The position numbers and the translations under genes were made by a program. DNA of 64,000 nucleotides from contig OZ220675.1 of NCBI GenBank assembly GCA_965116325.1, positions 310,001 through 374,000 of the forward strand, given 5' to 3'. Shown here piece after piece: positions 1 to 8,418 of the stretch (the first letter of the stretch is position 1; every line of letters begins with the position of its first letter). This stretch comes from JAGWBF01 sp965116325 (GTDB lineage: Bacteria > Chloroflexota > Dehalococcoidia > Lucifugimonadales > JAGWBF01). The notes below the pieces were generated by a model. The model saw only the letters and a program-made list of their open reading frames with translations, searched no databases and was not told the DNA's origin.

Positions 1-284
1 TTCTTCTTTTCCGTACAGTCAGCGCAGGTACAGGCGGGTGGATGTTCAGCGTACCAGCCGGCTCTAACCATGCCCCCTCCCCCTACTTCACTCCGTCAAT
101 CGTATTCGAAACGAGAATATTTTTCCAGCCCGACCACATGTTGCACATAGCCCTTCCACTTCTCCGCCCGCGCTGATCTTGGAACCGGTCGGCAAGACCT
201 GCCATGCAACATTTGTTATGATAGCTACCACCAACACCGAAACCATTCCGAGAACAGCCCTTCCTTGGTGAAGTGAGGAGGAAG
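1..284. other. Intergenic left edge upstream of the M16 peptidase
   Basis: No convincing coding frame is seen here; the reading frames that exist on the minus strand run into the peptidase gene antisense and look like shadows. A TATGAT hexamer at 217-222 is a possible -10 box for the peptidase gene, but no good -35 box lies 16-18 bases upstream. A strong Shine-Dalgarno run, GAGGAGG, begins at about 275 and belongs to the next gene. Confidence 0.4.
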
Positions 285-2933
285 ATGTACCAGGTCACAT
301 TTGAAAAGACCACTTTGTCCAACGGGCTTGACGTTATCCTGCACGAAGACCATACCCTGCCCCTGGTGAGCGTCAACATCTGGTATCACGTCGGATCCAA
401 GGACGAGGAACCTGGAAAGACGGGCTATGCCCATCTGTTCGAGCACCTTATGTTCGAAGGCTCCAAGAACCACAACTCCAGCTTCTTCGAGCCGCTGACC
501 GAGGTTGGAGCGGCCCTCAACGGCTCCACGAGCGTGGACCGCACGAATTACTGGGAAAACGTGCCATCCAACTACCTGGAACTAGCCCTGTGGTTGGAAT
601 CGGACCGGATGGGCTATCTCCTGGATGCCCTGGACCAGCCGCGATTCGACGTGCAGCGAGATGTCGTTAAGAACGAACGGCGCCAGAGCTACGAAAACCG
701 GCCCTACGGCATGGCCGGCCTCCGTATTCAGGAAGCCCTGTATCCGGCGCCTCACCCCTACCACTGGCCCACCATCGGGTACCACGAGGACTTGGATGTG
801 GCCAAGCTGGAAGATGCCCATTCCTTTTTCAGGCAGTACTACACCCCCTCCAACGCCAGTCTGACCATTGCCGGCGACTTCGATCCCAAGCACGCCATGG
901 AGCTTGTGAAGAGGTATTTCGAAGACATCCCGCCGGGCGAAGGGCTCCGGCGCATCAACCGAACCGACTCGTCCCTGCAGGGAAGGGTCGAGCTCACCCT
1001 GTATGATCGGGTGCTTGTGCCTCGAATCTTCCTGGCATGGCCCACCGTCCCCAAGTTCCACCAGGATGAAGCCCCGCTGGCCATCCTGGCGGACATCCTC
1101 GGCAACGGCAAGACCTCCCGCCTGTACCGCAGCCTCGTTTACACCAAACAGGCCGCTCAAAGGGTGGCGGCCCATCATGACGACCAGGAGATCGCCGGGG
1201 ATTTCAGCATCGACGTCACCGCCTCCGAGGGCCGGTCCTGTGCCAAGATCGAGGAGATAGTGCAGCAGGAGCTGGGAAAGGCATGCACCCAGCTTCCTAC
1301 ATCCGAGGAGCTTGCCCGCTCCAAGAACCGGGTCGAGTGGCACCACACCAGGCAGATGGCCAGCATCGGGGGGTTCGGCGGCCGTGCCAATCGGCTGAAC
1401 TCCTTCAACGTGATGGCAGGTGACCCGGACCGCATCAATCGCGACATGGAGCGCTACCTGTCGGTGGAAGCCGAGGACGTCATGCGGGTGGCCAACACCT
1501 ACCTGGGGGATGACCAGGTCAGGCTAACGGTCATGCCCGAACCCCAGCACAGCTCCGGCTACTCCCCTGTGGACCGCACCGTCAAGCCCGACCCTGCTCC
1601 CCAGCCCCGGTTCGAGCCGCCGGTACCTGAGCGCCACAAGCTGACCAACGAGATGAATCTGCTGGTGGTCCGTAAGCCGGAGATTCCCATGGTTGCCCTG
1701 GGGGTCGTCCTGGGCACCGGGTCTGCCAACGACCCGACCGGTCTTCCCGGCCTGGCATCCATTACTTCAACCCTGCTCCAGGAAGGGACAACCTTGCGCT
1801 CCAGCGAAGACATCGCAAACGAGTTCGAGTTCTTCGGCAGCCAGCTGTCCATATCCACGGGGAAAGAGCACACTATGATCGGCGCCGAATGCCTGGCTAG
1901 GGAGCTGCCAAGGGCTATGGAGCTGATCGCTGACGTCCTGCTTAATCCCACCTTTCCCGACGGGGAAGTGGAACGGGTGCGGAACGAACGACTGACGACG
2001 GTACGACGCCTGAAGGACGACCCGACCGCTATGGCCGACCTGCTGGTTCCTGCCCTCATGTACGGCAGAGATAGCGCGCTCGGCCATCCTGCCGTGGGCT
2101 TGGCCGATACCTTCGAGACCATCGGGCGGGACCATGTGGCGGGACACTACGCATCGTCCTTCTCTCCCGATATCGCCACGCTGATCGTCGTGGGCGATAC
2201 GACGCCCGAGGAGGCGCTGGCCCTTGCTGAGGAGCGCTTTGGGCACTGGCGAGGCGCCGGCTCGGCGGGGTCTTCCAGAACACAACACTCAAATGGCAAC
2301 GGCCGCCCCAGCCTTTACATGCTGGACAAGCCCGGCGCTGCCCAGTCGGTTATCAGGGTTGGTTACTTCACCACCCAGCGTCGCCACCCCGACTACTACG
2401 CCTACGCTCTCTTCAATCACCTCTTCGGCGGGCAGTTCACCGCCCGGCTGAACAAGAACCTCAGGCAGGACAAGGGCTACAGCTACGGATACCGCTCCTG
2501 GTTCGAGTGGCACCGGGACTCATCCCTCTTCCTGGCGGGCGGGGCGGTGCAGAGCGAGGTGACCGCAGAGGCCCTCAAGGAGACCATCAAGGAGCTCGAC
2601 GAGGTCAAGGGCACCCGGCCCGTCAGCCAGGAAGAACACCGGATTGCCCAGGAAGGCCTTCTGCGCCAGTACCCCTCAGCCTTCGAGTCCTGCGGGCAGA
2701 TAATGCAGCAGCTGGCCCAGATAACCTGGTACGACTTGCCTGACGACTACTGCAGGCATTTCAGCTACAACCTGAGCGCCGTAACCCTCGAGGATGTGAA
2801 CCGGGTCGCGGCAGAACAGATGGGGAAGGAACCGACGATAGTCGTCGTGGGTGACAAGGCTGTCGTGGGAGATGGTCTTTCCGGCTTTGGCCGGGATGTA
2901 CAGATGGTGGACCATGAAGCCCGGGAGATTTAG
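285..2933 (+). CDS. M16 family zinc metallopeptidase (insulinase/processing-peptidase type), 882 aa
   Basis: A full-length double-module M16 peptidase, expected to cleave peptides in a closed clamshell chamber. The inverted zinc motif HxxEH is present as HLFEH (H50, E53, H54), and the third ligand fits E131 in KNERRQ, 77 residues later, as is usual for the family. The second half (from about residue 450) repeats the M16 fold without a zinc motif, as in two-module members. No signal peptide is evident, so it is probably cytoplasmic. An in-frame GTG at 273 is possible, but GAGGAGG sits just before the ATG at 285, which is therefore preferred. It is followed 36 bases later by a DinB-fold gene. 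The physiological substrate cannot be told from sequence. Confidence 0.93.
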   Translation: MYQVTFEKTTLSNGLDVILHEDHTLPLVSVNIWYHVGSKDEEPGKTGYAHLFEHLMFEGSKNHNSSFFEPLTEVGAALNGSTSVDRTNYWENVPSNYLELALWLESDRMGYLLDALDQPRFDVQRDVVKNERRQSYENRPYGMAGLRIQEALYPAPHPYHWPTIGYHEDLDVAKLEDAHSFFRQYYTPSNASLTIAGDFDPKHAMELVKRYFEDIPPGEGLRRINRTDSSLQGRVELTLYDRVLVPRIFLAWPTVPKFHQDEAPLAILADILGNGKTSRLYRSLVYTKQAAQRVAAHHDDQEIAGDFSIDVTASEGRSCAKIEEIVQQELGKACTQLPTSEELARSKNRVEWHHTRQMASIGGFGGRANRLNSFNVMAGDPDRINRDMERYLSVEAEDVMRVANTYLGDDQVRLTVMPEPQHSSGYSPVDRTVKPDPAPQPRFEPPVPERHKLTNEMNLLVVRKPEIPMVALGVVLGTGSANDPTGLPGLASITSTLLQEGTTLRSSEDIANEFEFFGSQLSISTGKEHTMIGAECLARELPRAMELIADVLLNPTFPDGEVERVRNERLTTVRRLKDDPTAMADLLVPALMYGRDSALGHPAVGLADTFETIGRDHVAGHYASSFSPDIATLIVVGDTTPEEALALAEERFGHWRGAGSAGSSRTQHSNGNGRPSLYMLDKPGAAQSVIRVGYFTTQRRHPDYYAYALFNHLFGGQFTARLNKNLRQDKGYSYGYRSWFEWHRDSSLFLAGGAVQSEVTAEALKETIKELDEVKGTRPVSQEEHRIAQEGLLRQYPSAFESCGQIMQQLAQITWYDLPDDYCRHFSYNLSAVTLEDVNRVAAEQMGKEPTIVVVGDKAVVGDGLSGFGRDVQMVDHEAREI

Positions 2934-2969
2934 CCCGGAAACGGAAACATCGTTAAGGAGGGTCTAGCG

Positions 2970-3497
2970 ATGGGTGGCGCAGATTCGGTTATGTGGTCCC
3001 TCGAGCGCAACTGGGATATGGTCGGTGCCGCGCTGGAAGGCCTGGATGAGGAGACCGTAGCCAGGCAGCCCGCCGACGGCTGCAACTCCATCGCCTGGAC
3101 CCTGTGGCACATGAACCGGGTTGTGGACATGTTCATCCAGTCCAGGCTGCAGGGCAGGGAGCTGCTGTGGACCAGCGAGGGGTGGGCCGAGAAGTACGAC
3201 ATGGAAGCAGACGCCAAGGTGCTGGGCTATTCAGCGGAGGAGCTGGCGGACTGGAAAGCGCCGTCCCTGGAGGTCCAGAAGGGCTACTTCGAGGCTGTGA
3301 AAGCGTCGGCAAGAGAGTACATCCGGGCGGTCACCAAGGACGACCTGGACACCAAGGTGACCTTCCCGCCATCAGCCCAGACCAGGGAGCATACCATCGC
3401 CACCGCCCTGGGGCAGATGGTTTGGGACAATGTTGCCCACGGAGGCCAGATCGCCTACCTGCGGGGGATGTTCAAGGGCCTGGGCTGGCACCGGTAG
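2970..3497 (+). CDS. DinB/YfiT-fold putative metal-dependent enzyme, 175 aa
   Basis: The protein shows the four-helix DinB/YfiT pattern: an early NSIAWTLWHMNRVVD helix carrying one histidine and a late VAHGGQIAYLRG helix carrying another, both typical metal-ligand positions. Family members include thiol-dependent transferases (mycothiol or bacillithiol S-transferases) and many uncharacterised proteins. The start is fixed by AAGGAGG at about 2955. It may be co-transcribed with the M16 peptidase upstream, but nothing links the two functionally. A specific reaction cannot be assigned. Confidence 0.8.
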   Translation: MGGADSVMWSLERNWDMVGAALEGLDEETVARQPADGCNSIAWTLWHMNRVVDMFIQSRLQGRELLWTSEGWAEKYDMEADAKVLGYSAEELADWKAPSLEVQKGYFEAVKASAREYIRAVTKDDLDTKVTFPPSAQTREHTIATALGQMVWDNVAHGGQIAYLRGMFKGLGWHR

Positions 3498-3505
3498 CGT
3501 CCATC

Positions 3506-3533
3506 GCCGATGGATTCCGGCTCGGAGGCCGGA
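3506..3533 (+). repeat. Hairpin repeat copy 1 (REP-like), left of GIY-YIG gene
   Basis: The sequence GCCGATGGATTCCGGCTCGG followed by AGGCCGGA matches the copy at 4013-4038. Its core ATTCCGGC/GCCGGATT can fold into an 8-bp stem with one mismatch and a 6-base loop. It lies 9 bases after the stop codon of the DinB-fold gene. Confidence 0.75.
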
Positions 3534-3625
3534 TTAGGCGTAGGGGCGAGGTTAGCAAGGTGGTTGAGCAATTTTAAATGCAACTAGCTTGCGAAGTATT
3601 GACAGGTCCTATTCCTCCCACTTGT

Positions 3626-3650
3626 CATTCCGGCCCCCGAGCCGGAATCT
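3626..3650 (-). repeat. Hairpin repeat copy 2 (inverted), overlapping GIY-YIG stop codon
   Basis: This is the same element in the opposite orientation. ATTCCGGC and GCCGGAAT form a perfect 8-bp stem around the loop CCCCGA. Its last two bases belong to the GIY-YIG stop codon (3649-3651), so the repeat abuts the gene's 3' end directly and may also act as its transcript terminator. Confidence 0.75.
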
Positions 3651-3966
3651 ATTTGCCACCGCCATCATAACCTTCAATCCCGCAAACCTCCTCATATAGT
3701 TCCGCCCAAGCGGGGTTTTTCTCCTCAATCAACGCTTCTTTCCAGGCTCGCCTCCACCACTTCAGCACTTTCTCCCTGGCGAGCGCCGACTCCATCGTTT
3801 CATGTAACTCGTACCAGACCAGCCGGTGTATACCATACCGTTGAGTGAATCCATCTGCCAGGTCGTTCTTATGCTGCCACACTCGCTGCACAATGTCGGA
3901 TGTGACGCCGACGTACAGGGTGCCATTACGCTTGTTGGCGAGGATGTAAACGCAGGGAAGTTTCAT
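3649..3966 (-). CDS. Stand-alone GIY-YIG endonuclease domain protein, 105 aa
   Basis: A single-domain GIY-YIG nuclease of the small UvrC-N/COG2827 type. The defining YIL...LYVG motif is at residues 7-20, the catalytic arginine fits R28 in TSDIVQR, and the metal-binding glutamate fits the ALAREK segment near residue 65. These proteins cut DNA but their cellular roles are mostly unknown. The gene is monocistronic and is bracketed by three copies of one hairpin repeat, one of which overlaps its stop codon. No strong ribosome-binding site precedes the ATG. The repeat association suggests a small mobile or repeat-processing unit, which is inference. Confidence 0.88.
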   Translation of the reverse strand: MKLPCVYILANKRNGTLYVGVTSDIVQRVWQHKNDLADGFTQRYGIHRLVWYELHETMESALAREKVLKWWRRAWKEALIEEKNPAWAELYEEVCGIEGYDGGGK

Positions 3967-4012
3967 ATGTACTTGGGGCGATTACACAAAACCACAGAGT
4001 GCCCCTAATCTT

Positions 4013-4038
4013 GCCGATGGATTCCGGCTCGGAGGCCG
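4013..4038 (+). repeat. Hairpin repeat copy 3 (REP-like), right of GIY-YIG gene
   Basis: A direct repeat of the element at 3506-3533, identical for about 25 bases from GCCGATGG through GGAGGCCG and then diverging. It again contains the ATTCCGGC half-stem with an imperfect partner. It lies about 47 bases upstream of the GIY-YIG start codon. Confidence 0.75.
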
Positions 4039-4085
4039 AAATGACGAAAGAGTCGTGGGGAGAGGAGGCTCCCTAACTCACCCGA

Positions 4086-4586
4086 CTACTCCCTGGACAC
4101 AGCAAGAACGGCAGCATCTACCGAGGCCCCGACAACGTGGTTGTAGCCGTCGACGATTAGCTGGCATATCACGTTCAGCTCACCCATGTCCCGCGGCGTG
4201 TACAGCAGCATGAAGCCCTGGAACCCGGGCCTCGTCCCGGCGGCCGGGTGAAACAAGGCCCAGCCAGCATCCACCGCCTCCTGACCTCTTACAGGGTCCA
4301 TCGCCATGTGCAGGCTGCCGTCAGGATGGATGTGCCCCAGCTCCCTCTCCTTGGGGAGCAGCTCCGGGTGGGCAACGTCGATGGCCGGGTCCACCCACAG
4401 CGCCCGGGACCCCTCCACCGGCGAGATTACCGTGAGCTGGTTCTCTATCGATGGCAAAGAGTAGACCCTTCGAAACAGCTCGTTGTTCACAACCTCCACC
4501 GCATCGACCCCGATCTGGAGTTGGGGCATCCCCTCGGTAATCGTGGGTGCTTCTCCCACCCTTTGTGGCAGCTTAGCGTAGGTCAC
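4086..4586 (-). CDS. Luciferase-domain (DUF5519-like) protein, 166 aa
   Basis: Residues about 85-155 (ELGHIHPDGSLHMAMD, a gap, then GFMLLYTPRDMGELNVIC) resemble the small DUF5519/luciferase-domain family, in which a GHxHxDGSLD segment is followed by a short alpha/beta region. The name is historical and does not imply light emission. No catalytic assignment can be made. It reads from a GTG at 4586 with AGGGAG about eight bases upstream. It is transcribed alone, divergently from the ThDP-enzyme operon. Confidence 0.55.
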   Translation of the reverse strand: MTYAKLPQRVGEAPTITEGMPQLQIGVDAVEVVNNELFRRVYSLPSIENQLTVISPVEGSRALWVDPAIDVAHPELLPKERELGHIHPDGSLHMAMDPVRGQEAVDAGWALFHPAAGTRPGFQGFMLLYTPRDMGELNVICQLIVDGYNHVVGASVDAAVLAVSRE

Positions 4587-4655
4587 GGGTCACACTCCCT
4601 TGCTTGGCGCGCTTGAGACTGCCTAGCGCCGGCAGCCTCCACCATAGCCTCGTTA

Positions 4656-4684
4656 TGGACTGGGTAAATGCTATATGCCATAAT
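4656..4684 (+). promoter_or_regulatory. Putative sigma-70 promoter of the ThDP enzyme/amidohydrolase operon
   Basis: TGGACT (4/6 match to the -35 box) and CATAAT (5/6 match to the -10 box) are separated by 17 bases in the 200-base divergent spacer. Transcription would start about 95 bases before the ATG at 4786. Confidence 0.4.
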
Positions 4685-4785
4685 AGCCCGGATTCGGGCG
4701 CTTCACAAAGCTATGCCCTTCCCAACTGACTGGCCCAAATCCGAGGCAGCAAACAGGACCAACACACGAGCCGGAGGCACTTTAT

Positions 4786-6423
4786 ATGGACGTCAATGGC
4801 GCCGTAGCGCGGATCCTCAAGACCGAGGGGGTTGAATGGGTCTCCTGCTTTCCCTCCAACATGCTCATCGAATCCGTGGCCCAGGAAGGAATCCGCACCA
4901 TCATGTTCCGCCAGGAGCGGGGCGCCATCATGGCGGCCGACGGCTACAGCCGTCAGAACGACCGGCAAAAGTTCGGTGTGATCATCACCCAGGGAGGTCC
5001 CGGATCCGAGAACTCCATGGGGGGCATCGCCCAGACCTTCAGCGATAACGTGCCTATCCTGTACTTTGCCGGCGGCCCTGCCCTGGGCCAGTACGCCGTC
5101 CGCCCCAACTTCTCCCCGGCGCGCACCTACCAGTCGGTGTCCCGCCATGCCGAAGTCATCACCCATCCTAGCCAGGTCTCGGCCACCATGCGCCGGGCCT
5201 TTCACGCCCTCCGCAATGGCAGGCCTGGCCCGGTTATCGTGGAAATCCCGGCTGACGTGGGTGGTCAGGAAGTCCCTGAAGGCTCGCTGGACTACCACTC
5301 CCCGAAGAGGTCCATTCAATCACCCTCCACCGGGGATATGGCCGATGCGGTGGACCTGCTCCTCAACGCCAAGAAGCCGGTCATCTGGTCGGGGATGGGT
5401 ACCCTCTTCTCCGAAGCCACCGACGAGCTGCGGGAGTTCGCCGAGCTGACCGAAATCCCGGTGTACTGCACCATGCCCGGCAAGTCCTCCTTCGATGAGA
5501 GCCATCCCCTGGCCCTTGGAGCGGGCAGTGGTGCAACCACCTTGCCCGCCAGGCGCTGGCTCCAGGAGTCCGACGTGCTCTTTGCAGTCGGCTCCAGCAT
5601 GACCAGGACCAGCTATGGCCAGCCCATCCCCGACGGCAAGGTGCTCATCCAGAATGTGGAGAGTATCGAGGACATCAACAAGGACTACTCCATCGATGTT
5701 GGCCTGCCCGGGGATGCCAGGGCTACCCTCCAGGGCATGATCGAGGCGGTCAAGGCCAAGCTAGGCCCCAACGGGCGCAAGGGCGGGACCAACACTGCTG
5801 CCCAGATCGCCGAGCTGAGAGCCGAGTGGCTGGCCCAGTGGAATCCCCTGCTGGAGTCCGACGAGGTGCCCATCAACACCTATCGTGTCATCGGCGAGCT
5901 GGAGCGCAACCTTGACAAGTCGAAGAGCATCGTGACCCATGATGCCGGCGCTCCCCGCGACACCATCATGCCCTTCTACAGGGCGACCTCACCCCACTGT
6001 TATGTCGGCTGGGGCAAGACCACCCACCTTGGGTACGGCATCCCCCTCATGATCGGCTCCAAGCTGGCAAAGCCCGACAAGTTCTGCCTGAACTTTATGG
6101 GCGACGGCGCCTTCGGCATGTCGGGCCTCGACATCGAGACCTCGGTTAGGGCCGGCGCTCCCATCACCACCATCGTGCTGAACAACGGCGGGATGGCCAC
6201 CTACCCCGGCGGCTATCCCATCTCCCGGGAACTGTTCGGGACCACCACCATGACCGGCAACTACGCCATGATTGCCGAGGGCCTCGGCGCCGTGGGAATC
6301 GTCGTGACCCAGCCTAGTGAGATCGCCCCGGCCCTGAGGCGCGCTCAAGCCCTCAATGCCGAGGGTAAGGGCGTACTCATAGACGTGCACTCCAATCTGG
6401 AAGGGCGACGTTCCAGCTTCTAA
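4786..6423 (+). CDS. ThDP-binding enzyme, acetolactate-synthase-like large subunit, 545 aa
   Basis: A three-domain ThDP enzyme: an N-terminal PYR domain with the cofactor-activating glutamate E44 (FRQERGA), a central Rossmann-like domain, and a C-terminal PP domain with the metal/diphosphate motif GDG...LNNGG. Family members decarboxylate 2-oxo acids and either release an aldehyde or ligate it to a second carbonyl compound. The substrate cannot be told from sequence. There is no adjacent regulatory subunit like that of biosynthetic acetolactate synthase, and an amidohydrolase follows 48 bases later, which argues for catabolism rather than branched-chain amino-acid synthesis. A paralogue with altered key residues lies at 37202-38857. 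Confidence 0.88.
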   Translation: MDVNGAVARILKTEGVEWVSCFPSNMLIESVAQEGIRTIMFRQERGAIMAADGYSRQNDRQKFGVIITQGGPGSENSMGGIAQTFSDNVPILYFAGGPALGQYAVRPNFSPARTYQSVSRHAEVITHPSQVSATMRRAFHALRNGRPGPVIVEIPADVGGQEVPEGSLDYHSPKRSIQSPSTGDMADAVDLLLNAKKPVIWSGMGTLFSEATDELREFAELTEIPVYCTMPGKSSFDESHPLALGAGSGATTLPARRWLQESDVLFAVGSSMTRTSYGQPIPDGKVLIQNVESIEDINKDYSIDVGLPGDARATLQGMIEAVKAKLGPNGRKGGTNTAAQIAELRAEWLAQWNPLLESDEVPINTYRVIGELERNLDKSKSIVTHDAGAPRDTIMPFYRATSPHCYVGWGKTTHLGYGIPLMIGSKLAKPDKFCLNFMGDGAFGMSGLDIETSVRAGAPITTIVLNNGGMATYPGGYPISRELFGTTTMTGNYAMIAEGLGAVGIVVTQPSEIAPALRRAQALNAEGKGVLIDVHSNLEGRRSSF

Positions 6424-6471
6424 AAGCCCGGTATTCGCTAACGCAAAATACTCTAGCCAGGAGAAGAAAAG

Positions 6472-7887
6472 ATGACCTCACAAGCCCAGGGAAACGCCGA
6501 TCTGGTAATCCACAACGCCGATTTCGTGATCACCGTTGATAAGGACCGCCGGATCATTCAAAACGGCTCCGTGGTGATAAAGGGGAACAGCATCAGCCGG
6601 GTGGTCAAGGCAAACGACGTCACCCAGGAAGAGCTGGCCGGAAGGGTGATCGACGCCAGTGGCAAGATCGTCACTCCGGGCTTCATCGACACCCACATCC
6701 ACACCACCAAGCAGTTCAACCGGGGCTTGGCCGATGATGTGGAGCTGAGGGACCATCTCCTGGCGAGGAACTTCCCCTTCGAAGCCGCTCTGGACGAGGA
6801 GGATGCCTACTGGAGCTCCATCGCCTGCACCACCGAGATGATCCGATCGGGTACCACCTGTTTCATCGACGCCGGAAACCAGTTCCCCGACTGCTCAGCT
6901 AGGGCTATCGAGGAGACGGGCATCCGGGGAATCATCGCCCGCACGGCCTCGGACCTGGGAGGCAGCGTCCAGGGCCACCTGCCCGCTCAGCTGGTCACCG
7001 ACTCCACTGAGGAGATGCTGACCTTGTCCACCCAGACCGTCGAACGCTGGAACGGCAAGGCCGACGGTCGCATCCGCGCCTGGTTCCAGGTGCGCATCAC
7101 CTACCTGGGCTCCGACACCCTCTGCCAGGAGATGAAGCGCCTGGCCGACCAGCACAAGACTGGTATGGAGTCCCACTGCAGCTCATCCCTGGAGAACCGC
7201 AGCACAGCTTACCGGACCTTCGGAATGACCGAGCTGCGGCGCCTGGACAAGCTGGGCGTCCTGGGTCCCAACTTCATGGGGATTCACATGGGTTGGGTCG
7301 AAGAAGGGGATATGTACCTGCTGCCCAAATACGATGTGAAGATCGCCCACTGCCCCGCCTCCAGCATGCACGCCGCCATGGGGTGCGACCTCAACGGCAA
7401 GATTCCCATGATGATGTCCATGGGTGTGACAGTCGGGCTGGGTTCCGACGCGGCACCGTCCAACAACTCCCTGGACATGATCCGCAACATGTACTGCGCG
7501 GGCATCCACAAGGAGATTCACCAGGACGCCCGCCTCATACCGGCGGAGAAGGCCCTGGAGATGGGCACCATTGACGGCGCCAGGGTTGCCCAGTGGGATG
7601 ACGAGATCGGCTCCCTGGAAGCGGGCAAGAAGGCCGACCTGGTGCTGGTCAACGCCAACCAGGTGGAGATGCAGCCCATGTACAATCCCGTCTCCAACCT
7701 GATCTATAGCTGCCACGCCGGGCACGTGGACACCACGATCGTGGATGGCAAGGTGCTCATGGAAGGCCGGCGGGTGCTGACCGTCAATGAGGACAAGCTG
7801 CTGGAGGAAACCCGCAGGCGCGGCGACCAGATCACCACGCGTGCAGGCTTGGACCATGTCCGCCACTCCAGCTGGCCGCTGATCTAG
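6472..7887 (+). CDS. Amidohydrolase of the atrazine chlorohydrolase/SAH deaminase (TrzA/AtzA/MtaD) family, 471 aa
   Basis: A metal-dependent TIM-barrel hydrolase. Visible motifs in order are the metal site GFIDTHIHT, SHC near the centre, the GIHMGWVEE and IAHCPASS segments, GSDAAPSNN with the catalytic aspartate, and the C-terminal GSLEAGKKADLVLV strand of the composite beta-sandwich. The family deaminates or dechlorinates purine- and triazine-like rings (S-adenosylhomocysteine, methylthioadenosine, guanine, atrazine). The exact substrate is not predictable. AGGAGAAG precedes the ATG. It is the second gene of an operon with the ThDP enzyme, which hints at a shared catabolic route. Confidence 0.88.
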   Translation: MTSQAQGNADLVIHNADFVITVDKDRRIIQNGSVVIKGNSISRVVKANDVTQEELAGRVIDASGKIVTPGFIDTHIHTTKQFNRGLADDVELRDHLLARNFPFEAALDEEDAYWSSIACTTEMIRSGTTCFIDAGNQFPDCSARAIEETGIRGIIARTASDLGGSVQGHLPAQLVTDSTEEMLTLSTQTVERWNGKADGRIRAWFQVRITYLGSDTLCQEMKRLADQHKTGMESHCSSSLENRSTAYRTFGMTELRRLDKLGVLGPNFMGIHMGWVEEGDMYLLPKYDVKIAHCPASSMHAAMGCDLNGKIPMMMSMGVTVGLGSDAAPSNNSLDMIRNMYCAGIHKEIHQDARLIPAEKALEMGTIDGARVAQWDDEIGSLEAGKKADLVLVNANQVEMQPMYNPVSNLIYSCHAGHVDTTIVDGKVLMEGRRVLTVNEDKLLEETRRRGDQITTRAGLDHVRHSSWPLI

Positions 7888-7930
7888 AGGAGCATAAATT
7901 CATTAGCCCGGATGCCCGGGAGTTACAGCA

Positions 7931-8413
7931 ATGCCTTATTCGCGTTTTGTGTCAGGCCTCGCCTCGGAACAAGTACAGGCTCTTCGAGAAAAGCTACATA
8001 GTATCCAGTCTGGGAATTGCTACATATGCCGAAGACCCATTGATCTCCAGCTACACGAAGGGTCCTTGGATCTTGACCACATCGAGCCTCTGGCAGTGGG
8101 AGGCCGGGACACAGAAAATAATCTTGCAATCACCCATTCCAACTGTAACAGAAGCAAAGGGGCATCTGACCTTAGGGTGGCAAGATGCCTAGCAGAGCTT
8201 CTGTCTCTAGAGGAAGCGGCCAAAGAACGAGGAGACCGAGGAGCCAACCTTGGCGATGTCCTCAGCAAGTATGGCGGTGCCCAAGCTCCGCTTCCGCTAA
8301 AACTGGAAGATTCCTTCGTGGAGTTCTCTTTTCCTCGCGCTGGGGACAATGGTATCCATACGTCACCACTCTACAATGACAAGCTGAGCGGTCTAGACTA
8401 TTTTTTGCCCTAG
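7931..8413 (+). CDS. HNH endonuclease, 160 aa; possibly the N-terminal part of a frameshifted HNH-DGQHR protein
   Basis: A compact HNH nuclease: the zinc-knuckle cysteines C30-x2-C33, the LDLDHIEPLAVGG core with catalytic H50, the NNL asparagines and HSNCNRSKG closing the beta-beta-alpha-metal fold. The remaining 85 residues are a helical linker. GGGAG eight bases before the ATG supports the start. The frame ends in TAG at 8411, straight after a run of six T, and the -1 frame continues without interruption into the next ORF. Base composition is visibly more AT-rich than in the neighbours, which suggests transfer. It could act in DNA defence or a mobile element, but no partner genes beyond the next ORF are seen. 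Confidence 0.82.
   Translation: MPYSRFVSGLASEQVQALREKLHSIQSGNCYICRRPIDLQLHEGSLDLDHIEPLAVGGRDTENNLAITHSNCNRSKGASDLRVARCLAELLSLEEAAKERGDRGANLGDVLSKYGGAQAPLPLKLEDSFVEFSFPRAGDNGIHTSPLYNDKLSGLDYFLP
8401..8407 (+). promoter_or_regulatory. Candidate -1 ribosomal frameshift site T TTT TTG
   Basis: In the HNH frame the codons are TAT TTT TTG CCC TAG, so the heptamer has the canonical X XXY YYZ form. Slipping one base back yields TTT TTT GCC CTA GTT, which is exactly the open frame of the DGQHR protein, and the zero-frame stop follows two codons later. A 5-bp stem (8426-8430 with 8440-8444) lies downstream, but it is further away than is usual for a stimulator. A natural mutation or a homopolymer assembly error would look the same. 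Confidence 0.45.
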
Positions 8414-8418
8414 TTCCT

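Noticed and set aside
582..1346. 254-codon open frame on the minus strand within the M16 peptidase
   Set aside because: It is a GC-rich antisense shadow of a clear gene, with low-complexity Gly/Leu/Val content and no motif.
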